The position numbers and the translations under genes are program-made. From Desulfobacteraceae bacterium (lineage in GTDB: Bacteria > Desulfobacterota > Desulfobacteria > Desulfobacterales > Desulfosarcinaceae): a stretch of 64,000 bases of DNA. Where the stretch lies: positions 62,001 to 126,000 of the forward strand of contig JABDIN010000108.1 of assembly GCA_013003715.1 (NCBI GenBank). The letters are read 5' to 3'. Below, one piece after another: positions 27,918-38,211 of this stretch (positions within the stretch are counted from its first letter, which is position 1; each line of letters begins with the position of its first letter). The notes under the pieces were generated by a model. It saw only the letters and a list, made by a program, of their open reading frames with translations, ran no database searches and was not told the origin of the DNA.

Positions 27918-28808
27918 TTATAGAAGCACAAGCGCAAAGCTGCCGCCAATGCCCATGGCCGCTGCGAGAATCCGCTGGCGGTTCATGGGCTCTTTCAGGA
28001 ACAGTGCCGAGAAAATGAAGATGAAAATGGTGCTGGTCTGATTGAGGGCCGCGGACACGCAGGCCTGGGTGTATTTAAAACCCGCCATCCACAGGGTCAG
28101 GGCGATGTAATATCCCACAACCGAACCCGACAGGGCATACACCCATCCCCTGCCAATGCCGATGGAGCTGAATATACGGCGCCGGTCCCTGCGATACGCC
28201 ATGTAAACCGCCAATGTCGCCAACCCGCCCAACAGCCGGACCTGCACCACCCACAACACCGGCAGGTCGCACAGGATCGGCTTGATCATCACAATGCCAA
28301 CAGCCAGGGTGAACATGGCCGACACCCCGTATACCAGTCCTTTCATCATATCGGCCTTGCTGACCGTGGCCCGGGCGCCCCGGTTCGCCGCCACGAGCAC
28401 CGCGGAAACGATGGCAATGGCACCCAGGGTTTGCGGCAGGGACAGGGTTTCCCCGATGAATAAAATGGACAGTCCGATCACAAAGGGGCTGTATAGGCAG
28501 TCCACTATGGCCGACAATCCCGCCCCCATCAGATTCAGGGCTCTGAAAAACAGGGTGTCTGAAATGCCGATGCCCAAAACCCCGCTGGCCAGCAGCAACA
28601 GGTAGTTTTCCCGTGAACAGGGGATCATGAAAGCTTCGCCCATGACCATCATGGTGGGAATGATCAATACAAATGCCAGCAGGTTTTTGACGATATTCAG
28701 GGCCACGGGGTGCATGGTTTCCCCGCTTTTTTTAAAAAGGATCACGCCGAACGCCCAGGCGACGGCTGTAAGAACGGAAAAAACTTCACCCATGTAAGGA
28801 AAAAGCAT
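27918..28808 (-). CDS. EamA/DMT family transporter
   Basis: Drug/metabolite transporter superfamily membrane protein, 296 residues if ATG 28808 is used (AGGATTAATGTC upstream); an ATG at 28793 is an alternative and an open frame reaches 28898. About ten membrane helices in two EamA repeats are visible: the first begins VFSVLTAVAWAFGVILFKKS and ends with LGAIAIVSAVLVAA; the second ends with RILAAAMGIGGSFALVLL. The loop KEPMNRQRILAAA is typical. Substrates range from amino acids to nucleotides and none can be assigned. It is divergent from the glycosyltransferase fusion gene. Confidence 0.9.
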   Translation of the reverse strand: MLFPYMGEVFSVLTAVAWAFGVILFKKSGETMHPVALNIVKNLLAFVLIIPTMMVMGEAFMIPCSRENYLLLLASGVLGIGISDTLFFRALNLMGAGLSAIVDCLYSPFVIGLSILFIGETLSLPQTLGAIAIVSAVLVAANRGARATVSKADMMKGLVYGVSAMFTLAVGIVMIKPILCDLPVLWVVQVRLLGGLATLAVYMAYRRDRRRIFSSIGIGRGWVYALSGSVVGYYIALTLWMAGFKYTQACVSAALNQTSTIFIFIFSALFLKEPMNRQRILAAAMGIGGSFALVLL

Positions 28809-28957
28809 GACATTAATCCTGAAGACCGGAAGGTATACGCGGATGGTTGCGCACAAAAAGAAGGACACTAAAGAATAAGTGAACACGATGTCAATCATTA
28901 ACTGATACGGTATCAGGATAATTGCATATTCATTCGATTCATGAGATAAGGCCCAGC

Positions 28958-30244
28958 ATGGAACAATTAATCATCTTTGGGCGTTACCCGGTGCCCGGAA
29001 AGACGAAAACCAGATTGATTCCCCTGCTCGGATCAGTGGGGGCCGCGGATTTACACCGGCGTCTGACGGAGAGCATCTGGACCTCTGCCGTATCCCTGGA
29101 TCGACTGGAATGCACCATCGTCTTTTGCTACGACGGCGGAACCCCCAAAAAAGTCGCGCAATGGATTGGTGAGGAGCCGCTGGTTTATAAGCCGCAATCC
29201 AAGGGGAACCTGGGGCAGCGCATGTTCGACGCCATGACAGCCGGGTTTAAAGGGGGGGCAAAACGCGTGGTACTGGTGGGGACGGACATTCCGGATATCC
29301 GTCGCCATCATCTCGACAGTGCCTTCGAGGCGCTGGCGTCCAATGACCTTGTGCTGGGTCCCAGCACGGATGGGGGCTACTGGCTGGTGGGTCTTCGCCG
29401 GCCGGTGAATGTTTTTGAGAACATTCAGTGGGGCAGCCCGAATGTATTAAAACAGACCCTTTTGCTGGCGGAAGATAAAGCCCTTTCACATCACCTGCTC
29501 GATCAGTTGACCGATATCGATGAACCGGACGATCTTCGCCAATTCGTCGCCCAATCGGAAATCGACCGGCCTTATATTTCGGTGATCATACCGGCCCTGA
29601 ATGAGGCCGAAGGTATTGCCCGCACCATATCCATGGCGGCAGATCCAAACGCGGAAATCATTGTGGTGGACGGACAAAGCAGTGATCACACCGTGGCCGA
29701 AGCCACGGCAGGCAAAGCCCGTGTTTTGACCGCCCCCAGGGGCAGGGCGCGTCAATTGAATGCCGGTGCACGGCAGGCACGGGGGCAAGTCCTGTTGTTT
29801 CTGCATGCCGATACCCGGTTGCCCGAAAATTATATCCATTGGATTTTCGATGCCCTCCTGGATAAATCATGCGTCATGGGGGCGTTTCGATTCGGTACGG
29901 ATTCATCGCGGCTGGGCATGAGAATCATCGAATTTGCGGCCAATATCCGCTCGGTGATCTTTAAATTACCCTATGGTGATCAGGCCTTTTTCATGAAACG
30001 GTCACAATTTGAACGATCCGGCGGATTCCCCGAGGTACCCATTGCCGAGGATCTTTTCTTTGCCCGGAGAATGGCGGTTGCCGGCAACATCAACATCACG
30101 GCCGCCCGGATCATTACCTCGGCCCGAAGATGGGAACGTGTGGGTATCCTCCGCACGACCCTGATCAATTATCTCATCGCCGCCGGGTGCATTGCCCGTA
30201 TCTCTCCCCAAAAACTGGCACCCTTATACCGGCGGGTGACGTAA
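28958..30244 (+). CDS. Fused glycosyltransferase: TIGR04282-like + TIGR04283-like
   Basis: A 428-residue two-domain protein. Residues 1 to ~200 (MEQLIIFGRYPVPGKTKTRL, VLVGTDIPDI, LGPSTDGGYWLVGL) match the DUF2064/TIGR04282 group with a nucleotidyl-transferase-like fold. Residues ~205 to 428 are a family 2 glycosyltransferase of the TIGR04283 type (ISVIIPALNEAEGIARTI, VVDGQSSDHTV, LFLHADTRLP, GDQAFFMKRSQFERSGGFPE). The two are separate neighbours in many bacteria and fused here. ATG 28958 is preceded by AAGG. The acceptor and sugar are unknown. A radical SAM gene follows at 31 bases. Confidence 0.9.
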   Translation: MEQLIIFGRYPVPGKTKTRLIPLLGSVGAADLHRRLTESIWTSAVSLDRLECTIVFCYDGGTPKKVAQWIGEEPLVYKPQSKGNLGQRMFDAMTAGFKGGAKRVVLVGTDIPDIRRHHLDSAFEALASNDLVLGPSTDGGYWLVGLRRPVNVFENIQWGSPNVLKQTLLLAEDKALSHHLLDQLTDIDEPDDLRQFVAQSEIDRPYISVIIPALNEAEGIARTISMAADPNAEIIVVDGQSSDHTVAEATAGKARVLTAPRGRARQLNAGARQARGQVLLFLHADTRLPENYIHWIFDALLDKSCVMGAFRFGTDSSRLGMRIIEFAANIRSVIFKLPYGDQAFFMKRSQFERSGGFPEVPIAEDLFFARRMAVAGNINITAARIITSARRWERVGILRTTLINYLIAAGCIARISPQKLAPLYRRVT

Positions 30245-30275
30245 GTGTTACATTTTACGTGTCAGGTGACTGAAA

Positions 30276-31601
30276 ATGGATCAAAAAATCAACATTTCAA
30301 CCGGCGGTGAGCCACTTGCGGCGGTGGTGGCCAATGCCGGGGGCGAAATATTCGATCTGGAGGGGTATGCCGCACTGGGAGCGGACGGAGCGGCGTTATC
30401 ACCGCTCACCGTGGACCGGACGCAGATGCTGCCGTACGGCAGCGAACTGATGTTTCTGCCGGATCGACGTCCCCGGGTGCTGAACCTTGGCACCGGCCGG
30501 GTGGAGGTGCTGACGGAAAATCCCTATGTTCCCGGTGAACGGATTTTTCCGGTGGCGGCATTCAACTCCCCGGGTTACGTGATCGCCCACACCGCGGCCT
30601 ACGAGGAAACGAACGGCGCCGGTTTTCTACCCCTGTTTTCATATGGCGCCGTGGGTTTTCACGGTGAGGATTTCCGCAGCAGTGTGATTTGCGTGGATAC
30701 CGAACCCCGGCAGGACCTGCGGCAAATGGAAATCAAAGATGTGAAAAAAGGCGTGCACCGCATCCGGAAAACACTCCCCCGGAACCGGTTGCGGGAACAC
30801 CTGGAAAACTGCGCCCTCACCTATGGCTGTCCGGCCGGTAAAAACTTTTTTCTCGGCCGGTATGAAGCACCCCTGCCCACCTCCAAGGCCTGCAATGCCC
30901 GATGCCTGGGATGTCTGTCGCTACAGGCCGAAGGTACCGTCCCCAACAGCCAGGACCGCATTGACTTCACCCCCAGCGCCCAAGAGATCGCCGAGATTGC
31001 CCTGGCCCATATCAACCATGTGAAAAATGCGGTGGTCAGTTTCGGCCAGGGCTGTGAAGGGGACCCGCTGCTGGCCGCGGATGTCATCGCTCCGGCCGTT
31101 GAGCTCATCCGGCAACAGACATCCGCCGGTACCATCAACATCAACACCAACGGCAGCATGCCCAAGGTGATGGACCGGCTGTTTCAGGCCGGAATGGACA
31201 GTGTCCGCATCAGCATTAATTCCCTGCAGCCCGAGTGCTACACCGCCTATTTCCGGCCCCATGGGTATGTTTTCGAGGACGTTGTAAACGCCATCGACAC
31301 GGCCGGCAGGCATGGAAAGCATGTGGCGCTGAATTATCTGAATTGTCCCGGTTTCACCGACACGGCATCCGAACACAAGGCCTTGACATCGTTTATGTCG
31401 AACCATCCCGTGAATATGATCCAATGGCGGAATCTCAATTTCGATCCGGTCCGTTATGTTCACATCATGAACGACGCCAGGAAACAGGCGACGCCCATGG
31501 GCGTCCATACCTTGCTGGACAAGGTCCGTGAAGAATTTCCAAACTTGAAATATGGTTATTTTAATCCGCCCAGGGAGAAGTGGACGAATGAAATGGATTG
31601 A
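30276..31601 (+). CDS. Radical SAM protein
   Basis: Radical S-adenosylmethionine enzyme of 441 residues. The cluster motif is CNARCLGC with cysteines at 206, 210 and 213 (Cx3CxxC), followed by a partial TIM barrel containing VSFGQGCEGDPLL, INTNGSMPKV, VRISINSLQPECY and VALNYLNCPG. The first ~200 residues are a separate domain (GGEIFDLEGYAALGADGAAL and a jelly-roll-like region) that I do not recognise. A C-terminal portion ends KYGYFNPPREKW. No auxiliary cysteine-rich cluster domain is obvious. It overlaps the start of prmA by 14 bases; the reaction is unknown. Confidence 0.9.
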   Translation: MDQKINISTGGEPLAAVVANAGGEIFDLEGYAALGADGAALSPLTVDRTQMLPYGSELMFLPDRRPRVLNLGTGRVEVLTENPYVPGERIFPVAAFNSPGYVIAHTAAYEETNGAGFLPLFSYGAVGFHGEDFRSSVICVDTEPRQDLRQMEIKDVKKGVHRIRKTLPRNRLREHLENCALTYGCPAGKNFFLGRYEAPLPTSKACNARCLGCLSLQAEGTVPNSQDRIDFTPSAQEIAEIALAHINHVKNAVVSFGQGCEGDPLLAADVIAPAVELIRQQTSAGTININTNGSMPKVMDRLFQAGMDSVRISINSLQPECYTAYFRPHGYVFEDVVNAIDTAGRHGKHVALNYLNCPGFTDTASEHKALTSFMSNHPVNMIQWRNLNFDPVRYVHIMNDARKQATPMGVHTLLDKVREEFPNLKYGYFNPPREKWTNEMD

Positions 31602-32514
31602 AATCAAGGTTGTTTTCGAGCACGACGACATTGATCTGGCCGGAGAATTGATTGCCGATATCTTCTATGACCTGGGGGCCAGAGGCGTCGTGATGGAAGA
31701 CCAGGTCAGGGAATATGAACCGGGATGGGTGGAAGCGCCGGAAACACCGCCCGCCATCACCTCGGTGAGTGCTTATTTCCCGGATACGCCTGCAGGCAAT
31801 GAAATTGCCCCGCTCCTTTCGGCACGTTTGGATGATCTGGAAAAGAGAGAAGGTATTTCCTCCATTGTGGGTCATAAACGGCTGGACGAAGACGACTGGG
31901 CCGAATCCTGGAAAGCCTTTTTCCACCCGATCAACATCACGGACACCATCGTCATCAAACCGACCTGGCGGGAATACGCGGCCGCACCGGAAGAGATCAT
32001 CATCCATATCGATCCCGGCATGGCCTTTGGGACCGGCACCCACCCCACCACTGAACTATGCATTGGTCTCATCGAAAAATATCTCACGCCGGGACAAACC
32101 GTTCTGGATGTCGGCACCGGTTCCGGCATATTGACGATCGTCGCGGCAAAGCTCGGTGCGGCGCATACTACGGGAGTGGACAACGATGAAACCGCGGTCA
32201 TGGTCGCCCGGCAAAATATGGCGCAAAACCGGATACCAGCGGATCACTACGATATCCATGCCGGCGATCTCACCGCCCGGGTCAAGGGGGTCTATGGCCT
32301 GGTGGTGGCCAATATCCTGTCCGAGGTCATCGTAACCCTCCTGGACAGCATCGAGTCGGTGATGGCGCCCCGCGGCCTGTTTATCGCCTCAGGCATCATC
32401 CTGGCCAACAAGCAGAGGGTACTGGATAAAATGGCCGAGATAGGCCTCACCCCCAGGGAGATTCTGGAAAAGGAGGAGTGGGTGGCGATTGCGGCTGAAC
32501 GGATAAATCGTTGA
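31588..32514 (+). CDS. prmA: Ribosomal protein L11 methyltransferase
   Basis: PrmA trimethylates ribosomal protein L11 using S-adenosylmethionine. ATG 31588 follows GGGAGAAGTGGACGA. The 308 residues show the N-terminal substrate-recognition domain (WIEIKVVFEHDDIDLAGELI, DDWAESWKAFFHPI), the linker DPGMAFGTGTHPTTELC, the SAM-binding VLDVGTGSGILTI motif and GLVVANILSEVI. Its start lies inside the radical SAM gene, so translation is coupled. Convergent asd follows after a 125-base gap without a clear terminator. Confidence 0.95.
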   Translation: MKWIEIKVVFEHDDIDLAGELIADIFYDLGARGVVMEDQVREYEPGWVEAPETPPAITSVSAYFPDTPAGNEIAPLLSARLDDLEKREGISSIVGHKRLDEDDWAESWKAFFHPINITDTIVIKPTWREYAAAPEEIIIHIDPGMAFGTGTHPTTELCIGLIEKYLTPGQTVLDVGTGSGILTIVAAKLGAAHTTGVDNDETAVMVARQNMAQNRIPADHYDIHAGDLTARVKGVYGLVVANILSEVIVTLLDSIESVMAPRGLFIASGIILANKQRVLDKMAEIGLTPREILEKEEWVAIAAERINR

Positions 32515-32639
32515 TACCGGATCCGACGTAATGAGAGGCCGCCTGCTAAGATAATTTTTCCGATAGACTGCGGATTGGATAATTTTTCATTCGGTTGTGC
32601 AAACCCATGCTTAAGACTTTAAAATTCAACATACACACG

Positions 32640-33758
32640 CTACCCCAGGTGTTCCAGGATAATTCTCAACACCCGCCGCAAGGGTTCGGCGGCGCCCCAG
32701 AGCAATTGATCCCCGATGGAGAAAGCGGCCAGATAATCTTCGCCCATGTTCAGCTTTCGTATTCTGCCCACCGGGACGGACAGCGTCCCCGAAACAGCGG
32801 CGGTGGACAATGCTTTCAAGCTGTCTTCCCGGGTGTTGGGAATGACCTTCACCCATTGATTGTGATCGGTCAGTATGGACTCGATCTCATTGATGGGGAT
32901 GTTGCGGGTCAGCTTGATGGTGAAGGCCTGACTGTGACAGCGCATGGTTCCGATGCGAACGCAGAGGCCGTCCACCGGCACGGGATTATCGTGCTGCCCT
33001 AAAATCTTATTTGTCTCGGCAAATCCTTTCCACTCCTCGCGTGTCTGACCGTTGTCCATGGGACGGTCTATCCATGGAATCAGGCTGCCGGCCAACGGCG
33101 CCCCGAACAATTCAGTGGGATATTCGGCCGCGGAAAGCGTATCGTTCACCTTCCTGTCGATGTCCAGAATCGAGGCGGCCGGATCGTCCATGAGGGCTTG
33201 GGCATCGGCGCCGATGACGCCCATCTGGGTCACCAGCTCGCGCATGTTTTTTGCGCCGGCACCGGACGCCGCCTGGTAGGTCATGGACGTCATCCACTCG
33301 ATCAACCCCTGGCGAAACAAGCCGCCCAGGGCCATGAGCATTAAGGATACCGTACAATTCCCCCCGATAAAGTCCGTGACACCGTTTGACAATCCTTCGT
33401 CGATCACCTCACGGTTCACCGGATCCAGCGCAATAATGCTGTTTTCGGCCATTCGCAAAGTGGAGGCGGCGTCGATCCAATAGCCTTTCCACCCTGTTTC
33501 ACGGAGTTGAGGGTAGACCCGGGAGGTGTACCCGCCGCCCTGGCAAGAGACGATAATCTCCATTTCCGACAGCGATTCAATATGAAGGCCGTCTTCCAAC
33601 GGCCGACTGCCCGATCCGACATCCGGTCCGTTTTGACCGATCTGGGAGGTGGAGAAAAAAACGGGCGCAATTCCGCTGAAATTCCCCTCCGACACCATCC
33701 GCTGCAGTAATACGGAGCCCACCATTCCCCGCCATCCGATAAATCCGACCTTACGCAT
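32640..33758 (-). CDS. asd: Aspartate-semialdehyde dehydrogenase
   Basis: NADPH-dependent enzyme that reduces aspartyl phosphate to aspartate semialdehyde in the pathway to lysine, diaminopimelate, threonine and methionine. The 372 residues match the gamma-proteobacterial type: VGFIGWRGMVGSVLLQRM at the start, IVSCQGGGYTSRVYPQL, FIGGNCTVSLMLMALGGL with the catalytic cysteine, and RIGTMRCHSQAFTIKL containing the active-site histidine. I take ATG 33758 (AAGGGG upstream); an immediately preceding TTG extends one codon. A single-gene unit, divergent from the hybrid kinase and convergent with prmA. Confidence 0.95.
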   Translation of the reverse strand: MRKVGFIGWRGMVGSVLLQRMVSEGNFSGIAPVFFSTSQIGQNGPDVGSGSRPLEDGLHIESLSEMEIIVSCQGGGYTSRVYPQLRETGWKGYWIDAASTLRMAENSIIALDPVNREVIDEGLSNGVTDFIGGNCTVSLMLMALGGLFRQGLIEWMTSMTYQAASGAGAKNMRELVTQMGVIGADAQALMDDPAASILDIDRKVNDTLSAAEYPTELFGAPLAGSLIPWIDRPMDNGQTREEWKGFAETNKILGQHDNPVPVDGLCVRIGTMRCHSQAFTIKLTRNIPINEIESILTDHNQWVKVIPNTREDSLKALSTAAVSGTLSVPVGRIRKLNMGEDYLAAFSIGDQLLWGAAEPLRRVLRIILEHLG

Positions 33759-33954
33759 CAATTGAATCCCCTTTCCATAACCACGGTTGTAAAGTTTTTT
33801 GCGGAACTTTTTGGTTTACTCGCCAGCGGGCGTTGAGGTATACAGGTATGTATATAGCACCGATGGGCTGTCTTAGGCATATAACCGGATAGCATATGCC
33901 TGTCAAGATGTTACCTAAAGGCCAACGCCCTTACACGTCCGCCGCGAGAATGGA

Positions 33955-36138
33955 ATGGAGCAGAAAATGGTTGATACACCCCATCGATCCAAGAAAACGC
34001 CGAAAGAAACGGAATACCGTTATAAAGAGCTGGAACAGCGGATTAACCTCCGAACCGCACAGCTTCTTGAGACCAACCGGCAGCTTCAGCGCGAGATCAA
34101 TGACCGGAAACGCGCGGAACAGATCACGCGGTCACTCTTCCGGATTTCCAATGCTGTTAACACCACCAAAAACCTTCCGGAATTATATGTCTCCATTCAT
34201 AGATCACTCGATGAAATTCTCGAACTGAAAAACTTCCTCATCGCTTTGTATTTCAAAGAAAGAAACACCATCTACTTCCCGTATTTCAAAGATGAATTTG
34301 ACCTTAATCTTGAGCATCAGGAATATTTGATCGAAAGCGACACCCTGGCCGGAGAGGTCATCATGTCGGGCAGACCCCTGGTCATCAATCAGAAGGACCT
34401 GGAACAGCGGGCGGCCGCCAGCAAACTGGTGGGTACCATCCCCAAGATCTGGATGGGTGTACCCTTGAAGATAAAAGGGGAAGTTATCGGTGTCATGGCC
34501 ACCCAGAGTTATGACGACCCGAACTGCTTCGATCACATGGATCTGGAAATTTTAAAGACGGTGTCCGATCAGGTTGCCCTGGCCATTGAACGCAAACGAT
34601 CTGAACAGGCCTTGAAAGAAAGTGAAGAAAAATATCGTGGTATCCTCGACAATATCGAGGACGGTTACTACGAGGTCGATCCGGCCGGCAACTTCACGCT
34701 GGTGAACGGCGCATTGTGTAAGATGCTGGGGTATACCGTGGAAGAGCTCATGGGCTTGAACAATCGGAAATTCATGGACGAAAAAAATGCCCGGCTGATT
34801 TACGGGACCTTCAATACCGTGTACCGGACCGGCATGCCGGCACAGGCGCTGGATTGGGAATTCATCCGCAAGGACGGCGCCGTCCGGAATGTGGAAACCG
34901 CGGTATCCCTGATCCGGGACGGCGAGGATCAGCCCATAGGGTTCCGGGGGATCGCCAGGGATGTCACCGAACGCATAAATGCCGAGAAAGAACGCAAGGC
35001 ACTGGAATCGCAACTCCAGCAATCCCAGAAGCTCGAGTCGCTGGGAACGCTGGCCGGTGGTGTTGCCCATGATTTCAACAACCTGCTCATGGGCATACAG
35101 GGCCGGGCCTCATTGATGCTCATGACGACCGATGAGACACATCCCCACCACCACCAGCTCAAAGGTATCGAAGAATATGTCAGAAGTGCGTCGGCATTGA
35201 CGACCCGGCTGCTTGGCTTCGCACGGGGGGGGAAATATGAAGTCAAACCCACGGATTTAAATGAGCTGGTGGAAAAAAGTATTGAACTGTTCGGGCGGAC
35301 AAAAAAAGAGATCGCCGTCACCACGGTATACGACGAGCATCTGCATCCGGTGGAGGTGGACGCCAACCAGATCGAGCAGGTCCTGTTGAATTTGTTTGTC
35401 AATGCCTGGCAAGCCATGCCTGACGGCGGAAAGATGCTTATCCGGACCAGGGGTGTGACTGTGGACGATGCGGAGGCCCAGGCCTACGGCATCAAAACAG
35501 GGGAATACGCCAGACTCACCGTAGCCGATACGGGCAAGGGGATTGAAAAAGAGGCGCTGGCCAGGATTTTCGACCCCTTTTTTACCACCAAGTCCACCGG
35601 GCGCGGTACCGGCCTGGGCCTGGCCATGGTTTACGGTATTGTCAAAAATCATTCCGGTGCGATTTACGCCGAAAGCGAACCGAATCGCGGTGCCACCTTT
35701 ACCATTCTGCTGCCCTCAACCCGCAAAGCGGTGCACGTCGAATCCGGTCAGAAAGACGGTATCCAACAAGGAGACGAGGGGATTCTGCTGGTGGATGATG
35801 AAGCCATGATTACCGAAGTCGGCCGGGATTTACTGGAAAAGCTGGGCCATACGGTCTGGGCAGCCGCTTCCGGCCGCGAAGCCATGGACATTTATCAACA
35901 TCACGCCGGCGCCATAGACCTCGTGATCATCGATATGATCATGCCCCACATGAGCGGCGGAGAATTATTCGACCGGCTGAAGGTCCTCAATCCCGGCATC
36001 AGGGTCCTCCTCTCCAGCGGATACAGCATCAATGGCCAGGCCGTGGAAATTATGAACCGGGGATGTGATGGTTTCATCCAAAAACCCTTTAACATCATAC
36101 AATTGTCCGTCAAAATCCGGGAAATACTGGATAGCTGA
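33955..36138 (+). CDS. GAF-PAS hybrid sensor histidine kinase with receiver domain
   Basis: Cytoplasmic two-component sensor of 727 residues. Order: an N-terminal coiled coil ([20 protein letters not shown]), a GAF domain (~65-215, [16 protein letters not shown] to [12 protein letters not shown]), a PAS domain (~225-340, [20 protein letters not shown]), HisKA with phospho-acceptor H372 ([11 protein letters not shown]), and HATPase_c ([32 protein letters not shown]). A C-terminal receiver domain follows with phospho-acceptor D660 ([15 protein letters not shown]). No membrane segment, so the signal is internal. It precedes the secretion operon but a 267-base gap separates them; a direct link is not shown. 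Confidence 0.92.
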   Translation: MEQKMVDTPHRSKKTPKETEYRYKELEQRINLRTAQLLETNRQLQREINDRKRAEQITRSLFRISNAVNTTKNLPELYVSIHRSLDEILELKNFLIALYFKERNTIYFPYFKDEFDLNLEHQEYLIESDTLAGEVIMSGRPLVINQKDLEQRAAASKLVGTIPKIWMGVPLKIKGEVIGVMATQSYDDPNCFDHMDLEILKTVSDQVALAIERKRSEQALKESEEKYRGILDNIEDGYYEVDPAGNFTLVNGALCKMLGYTVEELMGLNNRKFMDEKNARLIYGTFNTVYRTGMPAQALDWEFIRKDGAVRNVETAVSLIRDGEDQPIGFRGIARDVTERINAEKERKALESQLQQSQKLESLGTLAGGVAHDFNNLLMGIQGRASLMLMTTDETHPHHHQLKGIEEYVRSASALTTRLLGFARGGKYEVKPTDLNELVEKSIELFGRTKKEIAVTTVYDEHLHPVEVDANQIEQVLLNLFVNAWQAMPDGGKMLIRTRGVTVDDAEAQAYGIKTGEYARLTVADTGKGIEKEALARIFDPFFTTKSTGRGTGLGLAMVYGIVKNHSGAIYAESEPNRGATFTILLPSTRKAVHVESGQKDGIQQGDEGILLVDDEAMITEVGRDLLEKLGHTVWAAASGREAMDIYQHHAGAIDLVIIDMIMPHMSGGELFDRLKVLNPGIRVLLSSGYSINGQAVEIMNRGCDGFIQKPFNIIQLSVKIREILDS

Positions 36139-36298
36139 GAGCCGCCCACCCACCAAGTTAACGGGAATAATAATACCCGGATTAATCCTGCCGCCAACAC
36201 CCACCGCGGTCCACCCTGCCGTACGAATACCCGGCGGCTGTTAAAAAACCTAAATAATCACTCCCAATTACCGATATTAATAGTTGAAATTGTTTTGT

Positions 36299-36365
36299 GG
36301 TGAAGTCACCGGCAAAAAAGCCTGATCCTGGCCGATGATTCATATTCGAGTGACCGGCTTCACTC
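36299..36365. promoter_or_regulatory. Two dyad symmetries upstream of the secretion operon
   Basis: GGTGA-AG-TCACC (36299-36310) and GAGTGA-CCGGCT-TCACTC (36348-36365) are two inverted repeats 38 bases apart that share GTGA/TCAC half-sites. They lie 40-107 bases before the kinase start at 36406 and could be operators. No good -35/-10 pair was identified near them. Confidence 0.4.
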
Positions 36366-36405
36366 CTGTTCCGGACATGATCACTTAATAATATAGCGCA
36401 AAGAA

Positions 36406-38211
36406 ATGAAATCCCGGCAAAAACGACTATTATTCGGCATTTTGATTTTCATCGGCATCATCGTCTCACTATGGACGTTATCGCGATACGAACACCGCGA
36501 CCGTATCAGTGCCTTCATGGAAAGCGGAAACCGTCTGGCGGAACTGGTTGCCCTTTTTCCGATGGACCGATTCGAGGAAGATGCCGGACGGTATTTCATG
36601 AATGTCATGACCCGTCATTCACACCAGGTGGGACTGATATACTGTCTGATCCACGATACCGACGGCAAAACCATTGCCGAATACATGCCCCGGGCATCCA
36701 TGGGAAATATTCCCGATCACATCAAACACGGCGCCCTGGGGGCAACGGGTCTGGCCCGACACCGTTTTCGCGTGGAGACTTCCGGGATTGAGATCGAAGA
36801 GTTTTCGAAACCGATTTATGAAAACGGGAAACGCTGGGGAACGGTGCGCATCGGCATGAAAATGCCGGCATATGCCTCCCGATTTTCTGCATCCACCGGT
36901 TGGATCGTTATGGCAACGGCGGCGGTGCTCGTGCTGACCTTGTTTCTTGCATTTGCATTGGTCACTCGTGTTTTACGGCCGGTGAACACGCTTTTGCGCC
37001 ATGCCGATATCCGAACCCCGCCCGATCCCCCGCAAAAACGCTTCATGTTTTTCAACGGTCTGCGATCGCAAATTGAACTATTCCGGGAATATGTGGATGA
37101 CTTGTCATCACAACATCAACTCCTGGCGGCAAAGGTCGGTGTCTTGTCTTATGAAAAACAACAATGTTCGTCCATAATTGACGCCCTCGAAGACGGCCTG
37201 CTCGTCACCGATATCCAGGACAATATCTGGATGTACAACAAACAGATTTTGAAATTGCTCGACAAAACCGATAACCACTTATTGGACCGATCGATCAGCG
37301 AGGCCGTCGACGATGACAACATCCTCGCCTGCATCAACCGTCAGGAAGTGTCCGACGGCTCGGAAATGAATGCCTTTATCGATGTCGAATTCTTGCAGAC
37401 CTTTCCCAATGATATGTTCCGGATGTCCATCACCTATTTGAACGACATCAACAATTTACCAGTGGGCAAACTGATCCTGTTCCGGAATGTCACCCGGGAG
37501 AAATTGGCGGAACGCTCAACCACCGAATTCACCGCCCATCTTTCCCATGAGTTGATCACCCCGCTGACCACCATAAAATCCTACAGTGAAATGTTGATGG
37601 ATGGTGAAATCGATGATCCGGAAACACAAAAAGAATTCGTCAACACGATCAACGACGAAACCGAGCGCCTGGCGCAAATGGTAAAGGACTTGCTCAACGT
37701 ATCGCAAATCCAACTCGGTGAGCTCACCATAGAAAAAGAATTGGTTCGCACGGATTGGCTGTTCGAGGATTGCATCAAAGCCATAGAGGGCGAAGCCCAG
37801 AAAAAAAGGATAAAAGTGTTGCGGGAGCTTCCGGACAATTTCCCGTCCATTCTCGGTGATAAGAACAAACTCAAGGCGTCCATCATCAATATTCTGGGGA
37901 ACGCGGTGAAATACACGCCGGAAAACGGCAAAATCCGTTTCGCACTCAATGAATCCAACGGCAATGTGGTGTTTACCATCACCGATACCGGACACGGCAT
38001 TGCCGGGGAAGAGCTTACCCACATATTTGAGAAATTCTACCGATCGGAAGACCCGAACATCACGGATCAGCAGGGCACCGGCCTGGGTCTGGCCATCACA
38101 TCAGAAATTGTCCGCCTTCACGATGGTACCATTGACGTCAAAAGCAAGGTGGGCGCCGGGACGCGATTCACAGTGAAAATTCCAAAGGAGGAATATTACC
38201 TTGGGCAATAA
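36406..38211 (+). CDS. Membrane sensor histidine kinase
   Basis: Sensor kinase of 601 residues and first gene of the secretion/pilus operon. Membrane helix 1 (LLFGILIFIGIIVSLWTL, ~8-25) and helix 2 (WIVMATAAVLVLTLFLAFAL, ~166-186) bracket a periplasmic sensor region of about 140 residues. A PAS-like domain follows (SSIIDALEDGLLVTDIQDNI), then HisKA with H381 (LSHELITPLTTIKSYSEML) and HATPase_c (NILGNAVKYTPENG, DTGHGIAGEEL, GTGLGLAITSEIV). It lacks its own receiver domain; its natural partner is the single-domain response regulator gene that overlaps its 3' end by 11 bases. Confidence 0.93.
   Translation: MKSRQKRLLFGILIFIGIIVSLWTLSRYEHRDRISAFMESGNRLAELVALFPMDRFEEDAGRYFMNVMTRHSHQVGLIYCLIHDTDGKTIAEYMPRASMGNIPDHIKHGALGATGLARHRFRVETSGIEIEEFSKPIYENGKRWGTVRIGMKMPAYASRFSASTGWIVMATAAVLVLTLFLAFALVTRVLRPVNTLLRHADIRTPPDPPQKRFMFFNGLRSQIELFREYVDDLSSQHQLLAAKVGVLSYEKQQCSSIIDALEDGLLVTDIQDNIWMYNKQILKLLDKTDNHLLDRSISEAVDDDNILACINRQEVSDGSEMNAFIDVEFLQTFPNDMFRMSITYLNDINNLPVGKLILFRNVTREKLAERSTTEFTAHLSHELITPLTTIKSYSEMLMDGEIDDPETQKEFVNTINDETERLAQMVKDLLNVSQIQLGELTIEKELVRTDWLFEDCIKAIEGEAQKKRIKVLRELPDNFPSILGDKNKLKASIINILGNAVKYTPENGKIRFALNESNGNVVFTITDTGHGIAGEELTHIFEKFYRSEDPNITDQQGTGLGLAITSEIVRLHDGTIDVKSKVGAGTRFTVKIPKEEYYLGQ

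Noticed and set aside
33896-34228. Frame overlapping the start of the hybrid kinase
   Set aside because: It is out of frame with the conserved GAF-PAS protein and shows no domain.
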